The notes: generated from the sequence alone by a model not told the origin. DNA of 64,000 nt from Marinobacter maroccanus (GCF_002933275.1 NZ_PSSX01000003.1:248001-312000); one strand, 5' to 3'; numbered from the stretch's first letter, positions 17,488 through 29,191 are shown. Numbers and translations: made by a program.

Positions 17488-20400
17488 ATGGCCACACTCT
17501 CCACCGATCCCACTGAGCAACCCGCCAACATCGAGCCCGGGTTTCACGCGATCCACGCCAACCATCTGGAAGATCTGCGCCGGGCCGTTGTGTACATCTG
17601 CCGGCATAACCCCATGCCCCCGCTGCAGAGCGAGACCTTCCTGGTGCAGAGCAACGGCATTGCCCAGTGGCTGAAGCTGGCACTGGCGGAGAAGCGAACC
17701 AACGATGGCATGGAAGGTGGCCTGGGAATTGCCGCCGGCATGGACTTTCTGTTCCCGGCCCGGTTTATCTGGCAGGCCTACCGGGCGGTGCTACCGGACG
17801 GCGAGGTGCCGGAACAGTCGCCCTTCGACAAGCGTCGCCTGGTGTGGCGGCTGTACCGGTTGCTTCCAGAATTGGTGGGGCAGGACGAGGCCTTTACCCC
17901 ACTGGCCCGGTTTCTGGAGGGCAACGATCCGGACCTGCGCAACTTCCAGCTGGCGGAAAAGGTGGCGGATCTGTTCGACCAGTACCAGGTGTTCCGGGCC
18001 GACTGGCTGGCGGCCTGGGAGCAGGGCAAGGACGTGATAATCACGGCTCGGGCAGAGGAAAAGCCGCTGGATGCGGAAACCCGCTGGCAACCCCTGCTCT
18101 GGCGGAGGTTGGTTGAGGATGTGGGCGCTGACGCCGATACCAGCCGCTCGCAGATCCACACCCGGTTCATGGCGCAGGGCCAACGCATGCCGGCACCTGC
18201 CAATCCGTCCCAGCTGCCGACCCGCATCGTCGTGTTTGGCGTCTCCTCGCTGCCGCGGCAAGCGCTGGAAGCTTTGTATGTGCTGAGCCGGTTCAGTCAG
18301 GTGGTGCTGTGTGTTCACAACCCCTGCCAGTTTTACTGGGCCGATATCATCAGCGACCGGGAGCTGCTCACCGCCGAACGCAAACGGGGCAAAACCCATC
18401 CCGCGCTATCATCCGTTGAAGATCCGGACCAGCTGCACCAGCACGCCAATCCGCTGCTGGCCGCCTGGGGCAAGCAGGGCCGCGACTACATCCGGCTGCT
18501 GGACGAGTTCGATAACCCGGAGGAATACCGGGGCAGCTTCCAGACCCCGGACCAGAAAGTCGATATCTTCTCGGACCATGGCAACGAGGACGCACCGCGC
18601 CTGCTGCACCAGCTGCAGAACGATATCCACAACCTGACGCCGCTCCAGGAAATCCGCCAGCAGCAACGACAACTGGATTTGCAGCAGGATCATTCCCTGG
18701 CGTTCCATCAGGCCCACAGCCCCCAGCGGGAAGTGGAAATTCTGCACGATCAACTGCTCGCGGCCTTCAACGTTGATCCAACGCTGCGGCCCCGGGACGT
18801 CATCGTGATGGTGCCGGATATCAACGTGTACGCGCCGCACATCCAGGCCGTGTTCGGCCGTTATCAGCCGGGCCGGAGACGCCACATACCCTTCACTATT
18901 TCCGACCAGGGCCAGCGCCACCACGAACCGGTACTGATCGCCCTGGAAACCCTGATGTCACTACCACGCAGCCGATTCGCGGTGAGTGAGATCATCAGTC
19001 TGCTGGAAGTGCCCGGCATACGGGACCGCTTCGGGATCAGCGAAGACGAGATTCCCCTGGCCCGACGCTGGGTAGAGGGTGCCAATATCCGCTGGGGCCT
19101 GCACGGCCAGCACCGGGAAAGTCTGGACCTGCCGGCGGAACTGGAGCGCAATACCTGGCAATCCGGCCTGCGGGCGATGCTGCTGGGTTATGGCATGGGT
19201 GAAGACGAGCCCTGGGGCGGCGTGGAACCCTTCGGCGAGATCGGAGGCCTTCAGGCCAGCCTCGCCGGCCGCCTGAACGACTTCGTGCATCAACTGGAAA
19301 CCCTCTGGCAGGCGCTGCAGAGCAATCGCACACCCGGAGACTGGGAACGCCTGTTTTCAGCGATGCTCGGGCAGTTTTTCCACAAGGTGGAAGGCAGCGA
19401 CCTGTTGCTGCTGAACCGTTTCCGGCGCCAGCTGGAACAGTGGCTGGATGACGCCATGGCCGCCGGCCTGGAGCAGCAGACGCTGCCCCTGAATATCGTC
19501 AAGGATATCCTGCTGGAGGGGCTGGATGAAGGCGGCCTGAACCAGCGCTTCCTGGCTGGCAAGGTGAATTTCGCCACCCTGATGCCCATGCGGGCCATTC
19601 CCTTCCGGAAGGTGTGCCTGCTGGGCATGAACGACGGTGACTACCCCCGTTCCCGGCCGCCGGTGGATTTCGACCTCATGGCCCAGGACTACCGCCCGGG
19701 AGACCGCTCCCGCCGGGAAGACGATCGCTACCTGTTCCTGGAAGCCCTGTTGTCCGCCCGGGAGCAGCTGTACATCAGCTGGGTAGGCCGCAGCATCAAG
19801 GATGATTCGGAACGGCCACCGTCGGTGCTGGTGGGTCAGCTACAGGATCATCTGGACAGCCTGTGGTCCATGTCCGGGCAACCGGAGGCAAAGGTCACCA
19901 AAGCCCTAACCACCCAGCATCCACTGCAACCCTTCAGCCGGGCCTATTTCCCGAAAGCCAACGGGTTGGAAGATGGTGATGAGGGCGAAGACAGCCCACC
20001 CAGGCCCTTGAACGACGTCTTGCAGGCCCGTCATCTGTTCACCTTTGAACGGGAATGGCGCAGTGCTCATGGTGCTGGAGCGATAGAGCAGACGCAGTCT
20101 GCCCTTCCGTACCAGGCGCCCGAGGAGCCTATCAGCCTGAACGATCTGGCGGCTTTCCTGAAAAAGCCCATCGACACCTTTTACCAGCGTCGACTGCAGG
20201 TGCGTTTCGAGGATGTCGAGGACGACGACACCGACAACGAGAATTTCGATCTCGACGGCCTCGACCGCTGGCGCCTGGATAACGAGCTGATTCAGGACGG
20301 GTTGCTGAAAGCCAGCAATGAGGAAGAACTGGATGAACGATTGCAGACGACCCTTGACCGGATGGCCCGCCGCGGGGACCTGGGCATGGGCGTCACCGAG

Positions 20401-21111
20401 CACCGCCTGCGTTCCGAGCTGGCCGGTCGCTTGCCGGACCTGTTCGAACGGTACCAGGGTGCACTGGCAGAGTGGCCGGAAGCGGTCGCTGAGCCCCTGC
20501 CTTTTGACTACCAGTTTGAAAATGCCCTCGGCTCGGTAGCCGTTGCCGATCTGATCGACGGCCTTCGCTGCAATGCCGGGGGCGACTTGTGCAGGCTGGT
20601 GGTGGCCAGTTCCAGCCTGCTGAGCGGCTCCGCCAGCAGGAAAGTGCGCTACGCCAACCTGATGCGGGACTGGCTGATTCATCTGGCCGGGCAACTGAGC
20701 GGGCAGCCATTCCAAACCCTGGTTCTGGGCAAGGAGGAGGGCCGCCGGTTCCGCTTTGCAGCTCTGGCTCCGGAACAGGCCAGACCGCTGTTCGAGGCGG
20801 TACTCACCCGGTGGATGGAAGCCACCACCCGGGCCTTGCCGATTCACTGCGAGGCCGGCTTTGCCTGGATCACCAGTTTCTACGGCGGTAAAAAGTATGT
20901 CGGTGATCACGAGCATGCCATCAATGAGGCAGAGCAGGCCTACACCACTGCTCTGGAGCGGGACACCGGTTACCTGATGGGCGCTTTCGAAACGCCGGAA
21001 CGGCTGATGGCCAGTGGCGAATTTGAAGCCCTGTTGCATCAGCTCTACGTGCCGGTTTGGGAAGCGGAGCAGGGCAAGTCGGCGGCGGATCAGATCGGGA
21101 GTGTGGAATGA
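17488..21111 (+). CDS. recC: Exodeoxyribonuclease V subunit gamma
   Basis: This 1207-residue subunit of RecBCD scans for the Chi sequence and splits the DNA duplex at double-strand breaks. It begins with the family signature region (FHAIHANHLEDLRRAVV, FLVQSNGIAQWLKLALAE) and contains later helicase-like remnants such as CLLGMNDGDYPR and LFLEALLSAREQLYISW. The length agrees with the family. AAGGA precedes the ATG. The stop overlaps the recB start as ATGA. In this genome recC, recB and recD are contiguous, with no ptrA between recC and recB as in E. coli. Confidence 0.95.
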   Translation: MATLSTDPTEQPANIEPGFHAIHANHLEDLRRAVVYICRHNPMPPLQSETFLVQSNGIAQWLKLALAEKRTNDGMEGGLGIAAGMDFLFPARFIWQAYRAVLPDGEVPEQSPFDKRRLVWRLYRLLPELVGQDEAFTPLARFLEGNDPDLRNFQLAEKVADLFDQYQVFRADWLAAWEQGKDVIITARAEEKPLDAETRWQPLLWRRLVEDVGADADTSRSQIHTRFMAQGQRMPAPANPSQLPTRIVVFGVSSLPRQALEALYVLSRFSQVVLCVHNPCQFYWADIISDRELLTAERKRGKTHPALSSVEDPDQLHQHANPLLAAWGKQGRDYIRLLDEFDNPEEYRGSFQTPDQKVDIFSDHGNEDAPRLLHQLQNDIHNLTPLQEIRQQQRQLDLQQDHSLAFHQAHSPQREVEILHDQLLAAFNVDPTLRPRDVIVMVPDINVYAPHIQAVFGRYQPGRRRHIPFTISDQGQRHHEPVLIALETLMSLPRSRFAVSEIISLLEVPGIRDRFGISEDEIPLARRWVEGANIRWGLHGQHRESLDLPAELERNTWQSGLRAMLLGYGMGEDEPWGGVEPFGEIGGLQASLAGRLNDFVHQLETLWQALQSNRTPGDWERLFSAMLGQFFHKVEGSDLLLLNRFRRQLEQWLDDAMAAGLEQQTLPLNIVKDILLEGLDEGGLNQRFLAGKVNFATLMPMRAIPFRKVCLLGMNDGDYPRSRPPVDFDLMAQDYRPGDRSRREDDRYLFLEALLSAREQLYISWVGRSIKDDSERPPSVLVGQLQDHLDSLWSMSGQPEAKVTKALTTQHPLQPFSRAYFPKANGLEDGDEGEDSPPRPLNDVLQARHLFTFEREWRSAHGAGAIEQTQSALPYQAPEEPISLNDLAAFLKKPIDTFYQRRLQVRFEDVEDDDTDNENFDLDGLDRWRLDNELIQDGLLKASNEEELDERLQTTLDRMARRGDLGMGVTEHRLRSELAGRLPDLFERYQGALAEWPEAVAEPLPFDYQFENALGSVAVADLIDGLRCNAGGDLCRLVVASSSLLSGSASRKVRYANLMRDWLIHLAGQLSGQPFQTLVLGKEEGRRFRFAALAPEQARPLFEAVLTRWMEATTRALPIHCEAGFAWITSFYGGKKYVGDHEHAINEAEQAYTTALERDTGYLMGAFETPERLMASGEFEALLHQLYVPVWEAEQGKSAADQIGSVE

Positions 21112-24100
21112 CGGAACAGATGAACAACCGGAACCCGAACCTGGACCCATTGGCCCTGGCCCTTAACGGCAGTGCCCTGATCGAGGCCAGTGCCGGCACC
21201 GGCAAAACCTTCACCATTGCCATTCTGTACGTGCGCCTGGTGCTTGGCCACGGCCAGTCGCCCGACAGCCCACTGCAGAACCTGCTGCCTCCCAATCTGC
21301 TGGTGGTGACCTTTACCGAGGCCGCCACCAAGGAACTGCGTGACCGTATCCGCACCCGGCTCACCCAGGCCGCCGAGGTGTTTTCCGACGCCCCCGACGA
21401 GCCCAACCCGCCCGCGGAAACGGCGCTGATCTATCAGCTACGGGATGAAAGCTACCCGGATCCGGCGAGCTGGCCGGAATGCCGCAAGAAGCTGCTGCTG
21501 GCCGCCGAGTGGATGGACGAGGCGGCGGTATCCACCATTCACAGTTTCTGCAACCGCATGCTCAGCGAGCACGCCTTCGACAGCGGCAGCCTGTTCAAAC
21601 TCACCCTGGAGACCGACCAGAGCGAATTGCTGGAAGAAGTCGCCCGGGATTACTGGCGCACCTTTGTCTATCCGCTGCCCCCGGCGCTGATGGACGAGGC
21701 CCTGAGCCACTGGAAAACGCCCGGGGATCTGCGCCAGGGTGTTCGCAACCTGATTGACGACCCTCAGAGCCTGGGCACACCGCCGGACAGCGTTTACCAG
21801 GCCATCGACCAGGTGGTCAGGCGGCGCCTGGAACGATCACAGGCCCTGAAGGCTCACCCCTGGGGTCAATGGCGCGGGGAAGTCATCGAGCTGCTGAACG
21901 ATCTGAACAAGAGCAAGCGGCTCCATGGCGGGAGCAAGAACGCCATGGTCAAGGTCTGGGATTTTCTGGTTGCCTGGGCGGAATCGGACGACCTGTTGCC
22001 CGAAAAAATCGATAGTGCCGCCGGCTATAAAAATCAGACGCCCGAGGGTCTCGACAACATTCTCAAGGGCGATGAATCCGCCCCCCATCACCCTGCCTTC
22101 GAGGCCATCGACGCGCTGTTGGATTTCAGCCAGAACCAGCCCAGCGCCAAATCCGATATCCTGCGCCACGCCAGCCTCTGGATTGCTGAACGGCTGGAAT
22201 CGGAAAAGCAGAAACGCTCGGAAATGGGCTTTGACGATCTGCTCACCCGGCTGGACGATGCGCTGCACGGCCCCCGCGGGGACCAGCTGGCGGCCACGAT
22301 CCGGCGCCAGTTTCCGGTGGCCCTGATCGACGAATTCCAGGACACCGACCCGGTGCAGTACCGCATTTTCGACCGTATCTATGACGTGGCAGGTGGCGAT
22401 CACGGTACCTGCCTGCTGATGATCGGCGATCCCAAGCAGGCCATATACGGTTTCCGGGGTGCCGACATCTACACCTACCTGCAGGCCCGGCAGGGCGTGA
22501 AAGAGCGCACCTTCACACTGGGTAAGAACTTCCGCTCCGCCAAGACCATGGTGGCGGCGGTTAACCGGGTCTTTGAACACAGTGACCAGAACAGCCGGGA
22601 CGGCGCCTTCCTGTTCGGCAAGGGCGACACCTCACCGCTGCCGTTCCAGGGTGTGGACGCCAACGGCACCAAACGAAGCTGGTCGATCGACGGAGAGGTG
22701 CAACCCAGCCTGGTGTTCTGGACCCACGAATCCGGGGAAGAGGACAGGGACGGCAATCCGAAAGGCATTGCCAAGGGCACCGCCACGGCCGACGTGGCAG
22801 AAACCTGCGCCAGTGAGATCGCCCGTTTGCTGACCCTGGGCCAGGCCGGGCAGGCGGGTTTTGCCTTGCCGGATAATCCGGAGGATCTGGAGCCGGTTGC
22901 CCCGAAAGACATCGCGATACTGGTCAACAACCGCAACGAAGCCAGCGCGGTGCGGGACGCCCTGGGTCGGCGACGCATCAAGAGCGTCTACCTGTCAGAC
23001 CGGGATTCGGTGCTGACCTCCCGGGAATCCAGAGAAATACTGTGCTGGCTGCGGGCGTTTGCCGAGCCCCGGCAACTGGCCTACATCCGCGCGGCCCTGG
23101 CCACGCCCACTCTGGGCCGGTCCTGGTATGTCATGAATCAGCTACTCACCGACGAGCTCGTGCTGGAGCGGGAAATCGAGCGCTTTATCGGCTATCAGCA
23201 GCAATGGCAGAAGCAGGGTGTCCTGCCCATGTTGCGCAGTTTCCTGATGGATTTCGAGGTTCCGGGCCGGTTGCTGCAACGGCCCGACGGTGAACGGCGG
23301 CTGACGGACATTCTGCACATTGCCGAATTGCTGCAGCAGGACAGCCTGCAACTGGACGGCGAGCATGCCCTGGTGCACCACTACACCCAAATCCTGCGGG
23401 CGGCCGACGAGGAAGACGAACACCGTACCCTGCGGCTGGAAAGCGATGCCGGCCTGGTGAAGGTTATCACCGTGCACAAGTCCAAGGGTCTCGAGTATCC
23501 CCTGGTGTTCCTGCCCTTCGGCACGGCCTTTCGCGCCCAGAGTGAAAAGCAGGCCTTCGTGCGCTATCACGATGACCAGGGCAAGCTGGTCACCGTATTC
23601 GACCCCGCGCCAGAAGACGTCGCCAGGGCCGACCAGGAGCGCCTTGGCGAGGATATCCGCAAACTCTACGTGGCCCTGACCCGGGCCCGGTTCGCCACCT
23701 GGGTGGGCACGGCGGCCCTGGACAACTGGCAGCAAAGCGGTCTGGGCTACCTTATTGCCGGCGACGGGCTGGGCCGTATCAGCGACTGCCTGAGTCAGCT
23801 GTCCCAGGGCAGAGCAGAGATCCGGATTAGCCCGTTACCGGATCCGGACGAGACGCAATACCATGAGCAGGCCCCGGAGGCCCTCGGCCCGGCGCTGGTC
23901 TCTTCCCGGGAGGCAAAAGAGGACTGGTGGATTGCCAGTTACTCGTCCATCGAATACACCGGCATGACCGGCACCGGAATCGCCTTCACCGGTGAGGTGG
24001 AAGATGCCCAGGCCCAGAACCTGCTGGAAGAAAGCAGCCAGGAGGCAGGGGAAGAGGCGGAACCCATAGCTACGCAACGCAACCAGCACAACTTTCCCAA

Positions 24101-24833
24101 GGGCGCCGGCCCCGGCACCTTCCTGCACGAACTGCTGGAATGGTGCACGCAGCAGGGGTTCAAGCGGCTTGTGGATAACCCGCCGCTGCTTCATGAGCAA
24201 CTGACCCGCCGCTGCGGAACACGTGGCTGGAGTGACTGGGTGGAACCACTGGAGCGTTGGCTGCTGGCATTGATCAGCAGGCCCTTGAGCCTCGACCGGG
24301 CGGGCAGAGAACGCGTCAGCCTGGCGAACCTGACCACCCTGCGCCCGGAACTGGAGTTCTGGTTTGAAAGCCGCAACGTCAGCGTCCGGAAACTGGACCA
24401 GCTGGTAACCGCGCACACCCTGAACGGGGCAGACCGGCCCCGGGTCGAGGAGACCCGATTCAACGGCATGCTCAAAGGCTTTATCGATCTGGTGTTCGAA
24501 CACAACGGGCAGTATTACGTGCTGGACTACAAATCCAATACCCTGGGGGAGGATGACAGCGCCTATACCGACCAGGCCATGGGCAACGCCATTCTGGATA
24601 AACGCTATGATCTGCAATACTTGCTCTATCTGCTGGCCCTGCACCGGCTGCTGAAAGCCCGTTTGCCAGATTACGACTACGACCGGCACATTGGCGGCGC
24701 GGTGTATCTGTTTCTGCGAGGCGTCGATTCGGCCAGCGGCGGTGCCTTCACCGACAAACCACCCAGAGTCCTGATTGAACAGCTGGATGCCCTGTTTGAT
24801 GGCGAGTCCGTAACCGGGGAGGTGGCTGCATGA
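21108..24833 (+). CDS. recB: Exodeoxyribonuclease V subunit beta
   Basis: This 1241-residue subunit is the 3'-5' helicase and the nuclease of RecBCD. Walker A lies near residues 26-34 (EASAGTGKT), the DEXX box near 404-414 (LIDEFQDTD) and the C-terminal RecB nuclease motif near 1123-1143 (GFIDLVF ... VLDYKSN). The start at 21108 overlaps the recC stop by four bases; a longer frame from 21057 lies inside recC. Its stop overlaps recD in the same way. Confidence 0.96.
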   Translation: MTEQMNNRNPNLDPLALALNGSALIEASAGTGKTFTIAILYVRLVLGHGQSPDSPLQNLLPPNLLVVTFTEAATKELRDRIRTRLTQAAEVFSDAPDEPNPPAETALIYQLRDESYPDPASWPECRKKLLLAAEWMDEAAVSTIHSFCNRMLSEHAFDSGSLFKLTLETDQSELLEEVARDYWRTFVYPLPPALMDEALSHWKTPGDLRQGVRNLIDDPQSLGTPPDSVYQAIDQVVRRRLERSQALKAHPWGQWRGEVIELLNDLNKSKRLHGGSKNAMVKVWDFLVAWAESDDLLPEKIDSAAGYKNQTPEGLDNILKGDESAPHHPAFEAIDALLDFSQNQPSAKSDILRHASLWIAERLESEKQKRSEMGFDDLLTRLDDALHGPRGDQLAATIRRQFPVALIDEFQDTDPVQYRIFDRIYDVAGGDHGTCLLMIGDPKQAIYGFRGADIYTYLQARQGVKERTFTLGKNFRSAKTMVAAVNRVFEHSDQNSRDGAFLFGKGDTSPLPFQGVDANGTKRSWSIDGEVQPSLVFWTHESGEEDRDGNPKGIAKGTATADVAETCASEIARLLTLGQAGQAGFALPDNPEDLEPVAPKDIAILVNNRNEASAVRDALGRRRIKSVYLSDRDSVLTSRESREILCWLRAFAEPRQLAYIRAALATPTLGRSWYVMNQLLTDELVLEREIERFIGYQQQWQKQGVLPMLRSFLMDFEVPGRLLQRPDGERRLTDILHIAELLQQDSLQLDGEHALVHHYTQILRAADEEDEHRTLRLESDAGLVKVITVHKSKGLEYPLVFLPFGTAFRAQSEKQAFVRYHDDQGKLVTVFDPAPEDVARADQERLGEDIRKLYVALTRARFATWVGTAALDNWQQSGLGYLIAGDGLGRISDCLSQLSQGRAEIRISPLPDPDETQYHEQAPEALGPALVSSREAKEDWWIASYSSIEYTGMTGTGIAFTGEVEDAQAQNLLEESSQEAGEEAEPIATQRNQHNFPKGAGPGTFLHELLEWCTQQGFKRLVDNPPLLHEQLTRRCGTRGWSDWVEPLERWLLALISRPLSLDRAGRERVSLANLTTLRPELEFWFESRNVSVRKLDQLVTAHTLNGADRPRVEETRFNGMLKGFIDLVFEHNGQYYVLDYKSNTLGEDDSAYTDQAMGNAILDKRYDLQYLLYLLALHRLLKARLPDYDYDRHIGGAVYLFLRGVDSASGGAFTDKPPRVLIEQLDALFDGESVTGEVAA

Positions 24834-27097
24834 GCCGATCGCGTTCTCACACCGGAAAATCCGACCACCAGATTGATCTGTTCGCGGAGGACACAGCTCC
24901 GGAAACCTCGACCATGACGGCAGCCGGTGATGCCAGCATCGATATCAACGATCTGCTCACCAGCCCGGATAAAACCGAGGCACTGCTGCTGCACTGGCAG
25001 CAGGCGGAGTGGATCCGCCCGCTGGATGTGGGTTTCGCCCGGCTGATCCGTGAACTGTCGGAAGAGCAGGGCGAACGCCCGCACCCGCTGGTTCTGCTGC
25101 TGGCGGCACTGGTCTCGCATCAGGTGGGCCGTGGCCATGTTTGCGTGGATCTGGGCCATCTCCTTGCCGATGCCGGCCATACGCTGTCACTGCCACCGGA
25201 GGAGTCGGTTTACGAACCACTCACCGATTCCGGCACCGTCAAACCGGACCAGCCCAAGCCGGACGAGGTGCTTGCTTTTGTGACGCTTCCGGAATGTTTG
25301 AGCATACTGGAAAAGGCCTGCGCCGTAAGTGATGGCTCACATACCACACCACTGGTGCTGAATGAAACCCGGCTTTACCTGCGCAGATTCTGGCGCTACG
25401 AGCAACGCATTGCTGAAGGCATCACCCAACGCCTGGCTCTGCCGTCCGCCCTGGCGGATCCGCAATCCGGACCGGCCCAAACCCTGTCCGGGGCCCTCGG
25501 CCAGTTGTTCCAGTCGTCAGAACCGGTGGATTACCAGAAACTGGCCTGTGCCCTGTCGGCCCGAAACCGTTTCGCCGTGATCACCGGCGGCCCAGGCACC
25601 GGTAAAACCACCACCGTGGTTAATCTGCTGGCAGCCGTGCAGGCGGTCGCCGGGGAATCCCCTGAACGGGCCGGGCGCAAATACCGCATCCGCCTGGCCG
25701 CCCCGACCGGCAAGGCGGCTGCCCGCCTGAACGAATCCATCGGTGGTGCGGTCAGCCGCTTGCCCCTTGCCGAGCTGCCCGGCAACGTGGAGCTGGGTGA
25801 TATCCCCTCCAGAGTGACGACGCTGCACCGGTTGCTGGGCAGCCGGCCGGATACCCGCAAATTCCGCCATAACCGCGACAACCCGCTGCTGGTGGATATC
25901 CTGGTGATCGACGAGGCCTCCATGGTGGACGTCGACCTGATGGCGTCGGTATTCGATGCCCTGCCCGCCAACGCCCAGCTGATACTGCTGGGCGACAAGG
26001 ACCAACTGGCCTCGGTGGATGCCGGTGCGGTACTGGGTGAGCTGTGTCAGCGCGCCTTGCAGGCCCACTACACCCAGGAAACGGCAAAGTGGCTGGCCGC
26101 CATGACCGGCAGCGAGATACCGGAGTCACTGGTGGACGCTACCGGCCAGCCCATGGACCAGGCCGTGGCCATGCTGCGCAAGAGTTACCGTTTCCAGGAG
26201 GACAGCGGCATCCGGGCGTTCGCGGAAGCCGTGAATACCAATGCGCTGGATAGCGCCATGTTGCGCCGGATCCGGGAAGCGGCCTTCGACGATGTCATCC
26301 TGCTCAACGGCCAATCCGCAAAACCAGACCCGGAGGATACTCTGGACCTGGTGTGTCGCCATGCCATTACCGGTTCACCCGAGGCATTCCGCAATGCCGG
26401 ACAGGGTCGGCACGTGAACGGCCAGAGTCTGCCGCCTCCCATTGGTTATCGCCATTATCTGGAACGGTTACAGAATCACGGCCTGAACGAAAACAGCCCC
26501 CGGGAAGACTGGGATGCGATGGCGTTACAGGTGCTTGAAGCCTTCAGTGATTTCCAGGTGCTCTGTGCCCTGCGCAAGGGCCCCTGGGGTGTGGAAGGAC
26601 TGAACGACCGGATCGCAAGGCAGTTACTGGCGGGAAAGCTGATCCCAAGGGCGGAAGGCTGGTACCCGGGCAGACCAGTGCTGATTACCGGCAACGACTA
26701 CAACCTGGGCCTGATGAACGGCGACATCGGCATTACCGTCAGCGTGCCCTGGGACCGGACTGAAACCGGGGAACCCCGATACACCCTGCGAGTGGCGTTC
26801 CCCAGCAGCGACACGCCTGGCGGTATCCGCTGGATCTCGCCCAGTCGTCTGCAGCAGCTGGAAACCGTGTATGCCATGACGGTGCACAAATCCCAGGGTT
26901 CGGAGTTCAACCACACCTGCCTGGTGCTGCCAGACCGCCTCAGCCCCGTCCTGACGAGGGAACTGATCTACACCGGCATCACCCGGGCCAGGAACTGGTT
27001 CAGCCTGATTACCGGCCACCAGGACGTTCTCAGGGACGCTGTCGGGCAGCAGGTGGTGCGCGCCTCAGGTCTGGCCGAAAGGCTCAGGCCGGATTAG
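24830..27097 (+). CDS. recD: Exodeoxyribonuclease V subunit alpha
   Basis: This 755-residue superfamily 1B helicase is the fast 5'-3' motor of RecBCD. Walker A lies near residues 251-260 (TGGPGTGKTTT) and Walker B near 360 (VIDEASMVD). The C-terminus carries MTVHKSQGSEF and LIYTGITRARNW. It starts with an ATGA overlap on recB and ends with a 4-base overlap on the convergent ABC transporter gene. The N-terminal 40 residues are polar and somewhat longer than in E. coli RecD (608 residues). Confidence 0.95.
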   Translation: MSRSRSHTGKSDHQIDLFAEDTAPETSTMTAAGDASIDINDLLTSPDKTEALLLHWQQAEWIRPLDVGFARLIRELSEEQGERPHPLVLLLAALVSHQVGRGHVCVDLGHLLADAGHTLSLPPEESVYEPLTDSGTVKPDQPKPDEVLAFVTLPECLSILEKACAVSDGSHTTPLVLNETRLYLRRFWRYEQRIAEGITQRLALPSALADPQSGPAQTLSGALGQLFQSSEPVDYQKLACALSARNRFAVITGGPGTGKTTTVVNLLAAVQAVAGESPERAGRKYRIRLAAPTGKAAARLNESIGGAVSRLPLAELPGNVELGDIPSRVTTLHRLLGSRPDTRKFRHNRDNPLLVDILVIDEASMVDVDLMASVFDALPANAQLILLGDKDQLASVDAGAVLGELCQRALQAHYTQETAKWLAAMTGSEIPESLVDATGQPMDQAVAMLRKSYRFQEDSGIRAFAEAVNTNALDSAMLRRIREAAFDDVILLNGQSAKPDPEDTLDLVCRHAITGSPEAFRNAGQGRHVNGQSLPPPIGYRHYLERLQNHGLNENSPREDWDAMALQVLEAFSDFQVLCALRKGPWGVEGLNDRIARQLLAGKLIPRAEGWYPGRPVLITGNDYNLGLMNGDIGITVSVPWDRTETGEPRYTLRVAFPSSDTPGGIRWISPSRLQQLETVYAMTVHKSQGSEFNHTCLVLPDRLSPVLTRELIYTGITRARNWFSLITGHQDVLRDAVGQQVVRASGLAERLRPD

Positions 27098-28917
27098 TCA
27101 CTGGCGTCCTTTTTGTCGTCATTGCTTTCTTTCTGACTGCTGTGCTGCTGCGCCCAGAGATGGGAGTAGTGGCCGCCAGCGGCCAGCAGCTGTTTATGGC
27201 TGCCGCTTTCGACAATACGCCCGCCATCCATCACCAGGATGGTGTTGGCATCACGGATGGTGGACAGTCGATGGGCAATTACCAGCGTGGTCCGCTGCTG
27301 ACTAACTTCGTTGAGCGCGCCAAGAATCGCCTGCTCCGACAGTGAATCCAGCGAGGCAGTGGCCTCATCCAGAATCAGCAACGGCGGGTTCTTCAGAATC
27401 ACCCGGGCAATGGCCACCCGCTGTTTTTCACCACCGGAGAGCTTGAGGCCCCGTTCGCCCACCTTCGTTCCGTAACCCTCCGGCAAGCTGTGGATAAAGT
27501 CTTCCAGGTGAGCCATCCGGGCCGCCCGATAGACCTCTTCTTCGGTGGCCTCCGGCCGGCCATAGGCCAGGTTCCGGTACAGGGTATCGTTGAACAACAC
27601 GGTATCCTGGGGCACCACACCAATTGCCGAGCGCAGACTGTCCTGGCTCACGTTACGGATATCCTGGCCATCGATACGGATGGCGCCCTGATCGACGTCG
27701 TAAAAACGGAACAGCAGGCGGGCGAGGGTGGATTTGCCGGCACCACTGGCCCCCACTACAGCTACCTTGTGACCGGCCGGGATGGAGAAATTCACATCCC
27801 GCAGGATCGGCCGGTCCGGGCGGTAGGCAAAGTGAATATGCTCGAACTGCACTTCGCCTTTATCCACAACAAGCCCGGTGGCATCAGGGGCATCCTCAAT
27901 AGCCGGTTTATCGCCCAGCAGTTTGAACAGGCGTTCGACATTCACCAGGGCCTGCCGGATTTCCCGATAGACAAAGCCCAGGGCGTTCAGGGGAATGAAC
28001 AGCTGGAGCAGGTAGGCGTTGATCATGGTGAAATCACCCAGGGTGATCTCACCGCTGGCCACTTCCCGAACGGCCATGGCCATGATCACGATCATCGCCA
28101 GACCAATAATCAATGCCTGGCCGGAGTTCAGCGCGGCCAGGGACAACCGGTTTTTCAGCCGGGCCTGCTCCCAGTCGTCCAGATCAACGTCGTATAACTG
28201 CGCTTCGTAGCGTTCATTATTGAAGTATTTGACGGTTTCATAGTTCAGCAGGCTGTCTATCGCCCGCGAGTTCGACTGGTTATCCCGGGCGTTGGCTTCG
28301 CGCACGAATTTGGTCCGCCACTCGGTAATCTTGATGGAAAAGACCACATACACCACCACAGCCACCAGGATCGCCAACACATAACCCACGTTGAACACCA
28401 CGAACAGGATGCCGGCCACCATCAGGATTTCCAGGAGGGTAGGCACAATGTTGAACAGGGTAAAGCGCAGCAGGAAGCTGATGCCGTTGGTGCCCCGCTC
28501 AATATCCCGGGCCAGGCCACCGGTCTTGCGGTCCAGGTGAAAGGCCAGTTCCCGCCGGTGCAGGTGCTCGAACACCCGCAGGGACACCCGCCGCATGGCC
28601 CGCTCCGCCACCCGCGCAAAAACTGCATCCCGAAGCTCATTGAACAGGGTTGCGCCAAAGCGTAGCGCGCCGTAGGCCACTACCAGGATCACCGGAATCC
28701 ACAACAGCATGTCCGCCCCGCGGTTCTGGTCCAGGTAGTCGACGATGTATTTCAGGGCTATGGGTGTGGCCACCGTCGCCAACTTGGCCAGCACCAGCAA
28801 AGCCAGGGATAAGGCCACCCGGCCGCGGAATTCGGCGAGATAGGGCCAGAGGCCTGAAATGATTTTCCAGTCCGGTTTATGATCAGCCGGGTAATCGTTG
28901 TCGGCGTAGGCGCGCAC
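27094..28917 (-). CDS. ABC half-transporter, Atm1/heavy-metal exporter type
   Basis: This 607-residue fused membrane and ATPase subunit has six transmembrane segments in residues 30-320. The ATPase domain carries Walker A (GASGAGKST, near 385), the signature LSGGEKQR near 490 and Walker B (LLILDEATASLD). The segments FEHLHRRELAFHLDRKTGG and NYETVKYFNNE are hallmarks of the Atm1/ABCB7 group, which exports glutathione-linked compounds or heavy metals. The start is GTG at 28917, eight bases after AAGGA. It is convergent with recD and divergent from the next ABC gene. Confidence 0.88.
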   Translation of the reverse strand: MRAYADNDYPADHKPDWKIISGLWPYLAEFRGRVALSLALLVLAKLATVATPIALKYIVDYLDQNRGADMLLWIPVILVVAYGALRFGATLFNELRDAVFARVAERAMRRVSLRVFEHLHRRELAFHLDRKTGGLARDIERGTNGISFLLRFTLFNIVPTLLEILMVAGILFVVFNVGYVLAILVAVVVYVVFSIKITEWRTKFVREANARDNQSNSRAIDSLLNYETVKYFNNERYEAQLYDVDLDDWEQARLKNRLSLAALNSGQALIIGLAMIVIMAMAVREVASGEITLGDFTMINAYLLQLFIPLNALGFVYREIRQALVNVERLFKLLGDKPAIEDAPDATGLVVDKGEVQFEHIHFAYRPDRPILRDVNFSIPAGHKVAVVGASGAGKSTLARLLFRFYDVDQGAIRIDGQDIRNVSQDSLRSAIGVVPQDTVLFNDTLYRNLAYGRPEATEEEVYRAARMAHLEDFIHSLPEGYGTKVGERGLKLSGGEKQRVAIARVILKNPPLLILDEATASLDSLSEQAILGALNEVSQQRTTLVIAHRLSTIRDANTILVMDGGRIVESGSHKQLLAAGGHYSHLWAQQHSSQKESNDDKKDASD

Positions 28918-28940
28918 TGGGAATATCCTTTAACAATGTT

Positions 28941-29042
28941 GTCGGATTACGCTGGGCTAATCCGACCTACGGTTTACGGTCTGACTCCGGCTTCGGGCGG
29001 TGCTGGCTCCTGGTAGGTCGGATTAGCGCAGCGTAATCCGAC
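28941..29042. repeat. REP-like palindrome doublet (REPIN-like)
   Basis: Two 30-bp palindromic units lie in opposite orientation at 28941-28970 and 29013-29042, 42 bp apart. Each has the stem GTCGGATTA/TAATCCGAC around a GC-rich loop and a GTAGG/CCTAC tag. The reverse complement of one differs from the other at a single base. This is the layout of REP doublets mobilised by RAYT transposases. They occupy the gap between the divergent ABC genes. I saw no further copies in the window and no RAYT gene. Confidence 0.8.
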
Positions 29043-29191
29043 AAGGCTCTCCACACCAACACCTGTTGATGCTCTATAACAGGATTGCCTGCCAGCGAAA
29101 GCCAGGGGAACTCAGATATGATTAGTCCTGTTCCAAGACGAAACCGTATTGAAGCTGGAGTCTACAGTAGCCAACACCGTGGAGGCACATC

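Noticed and set aside
24215..24235. CACGTGG in recB that looks like a parS core
   Set aside because: The flanks do not form the TTCCACGTGGAA palindrome.
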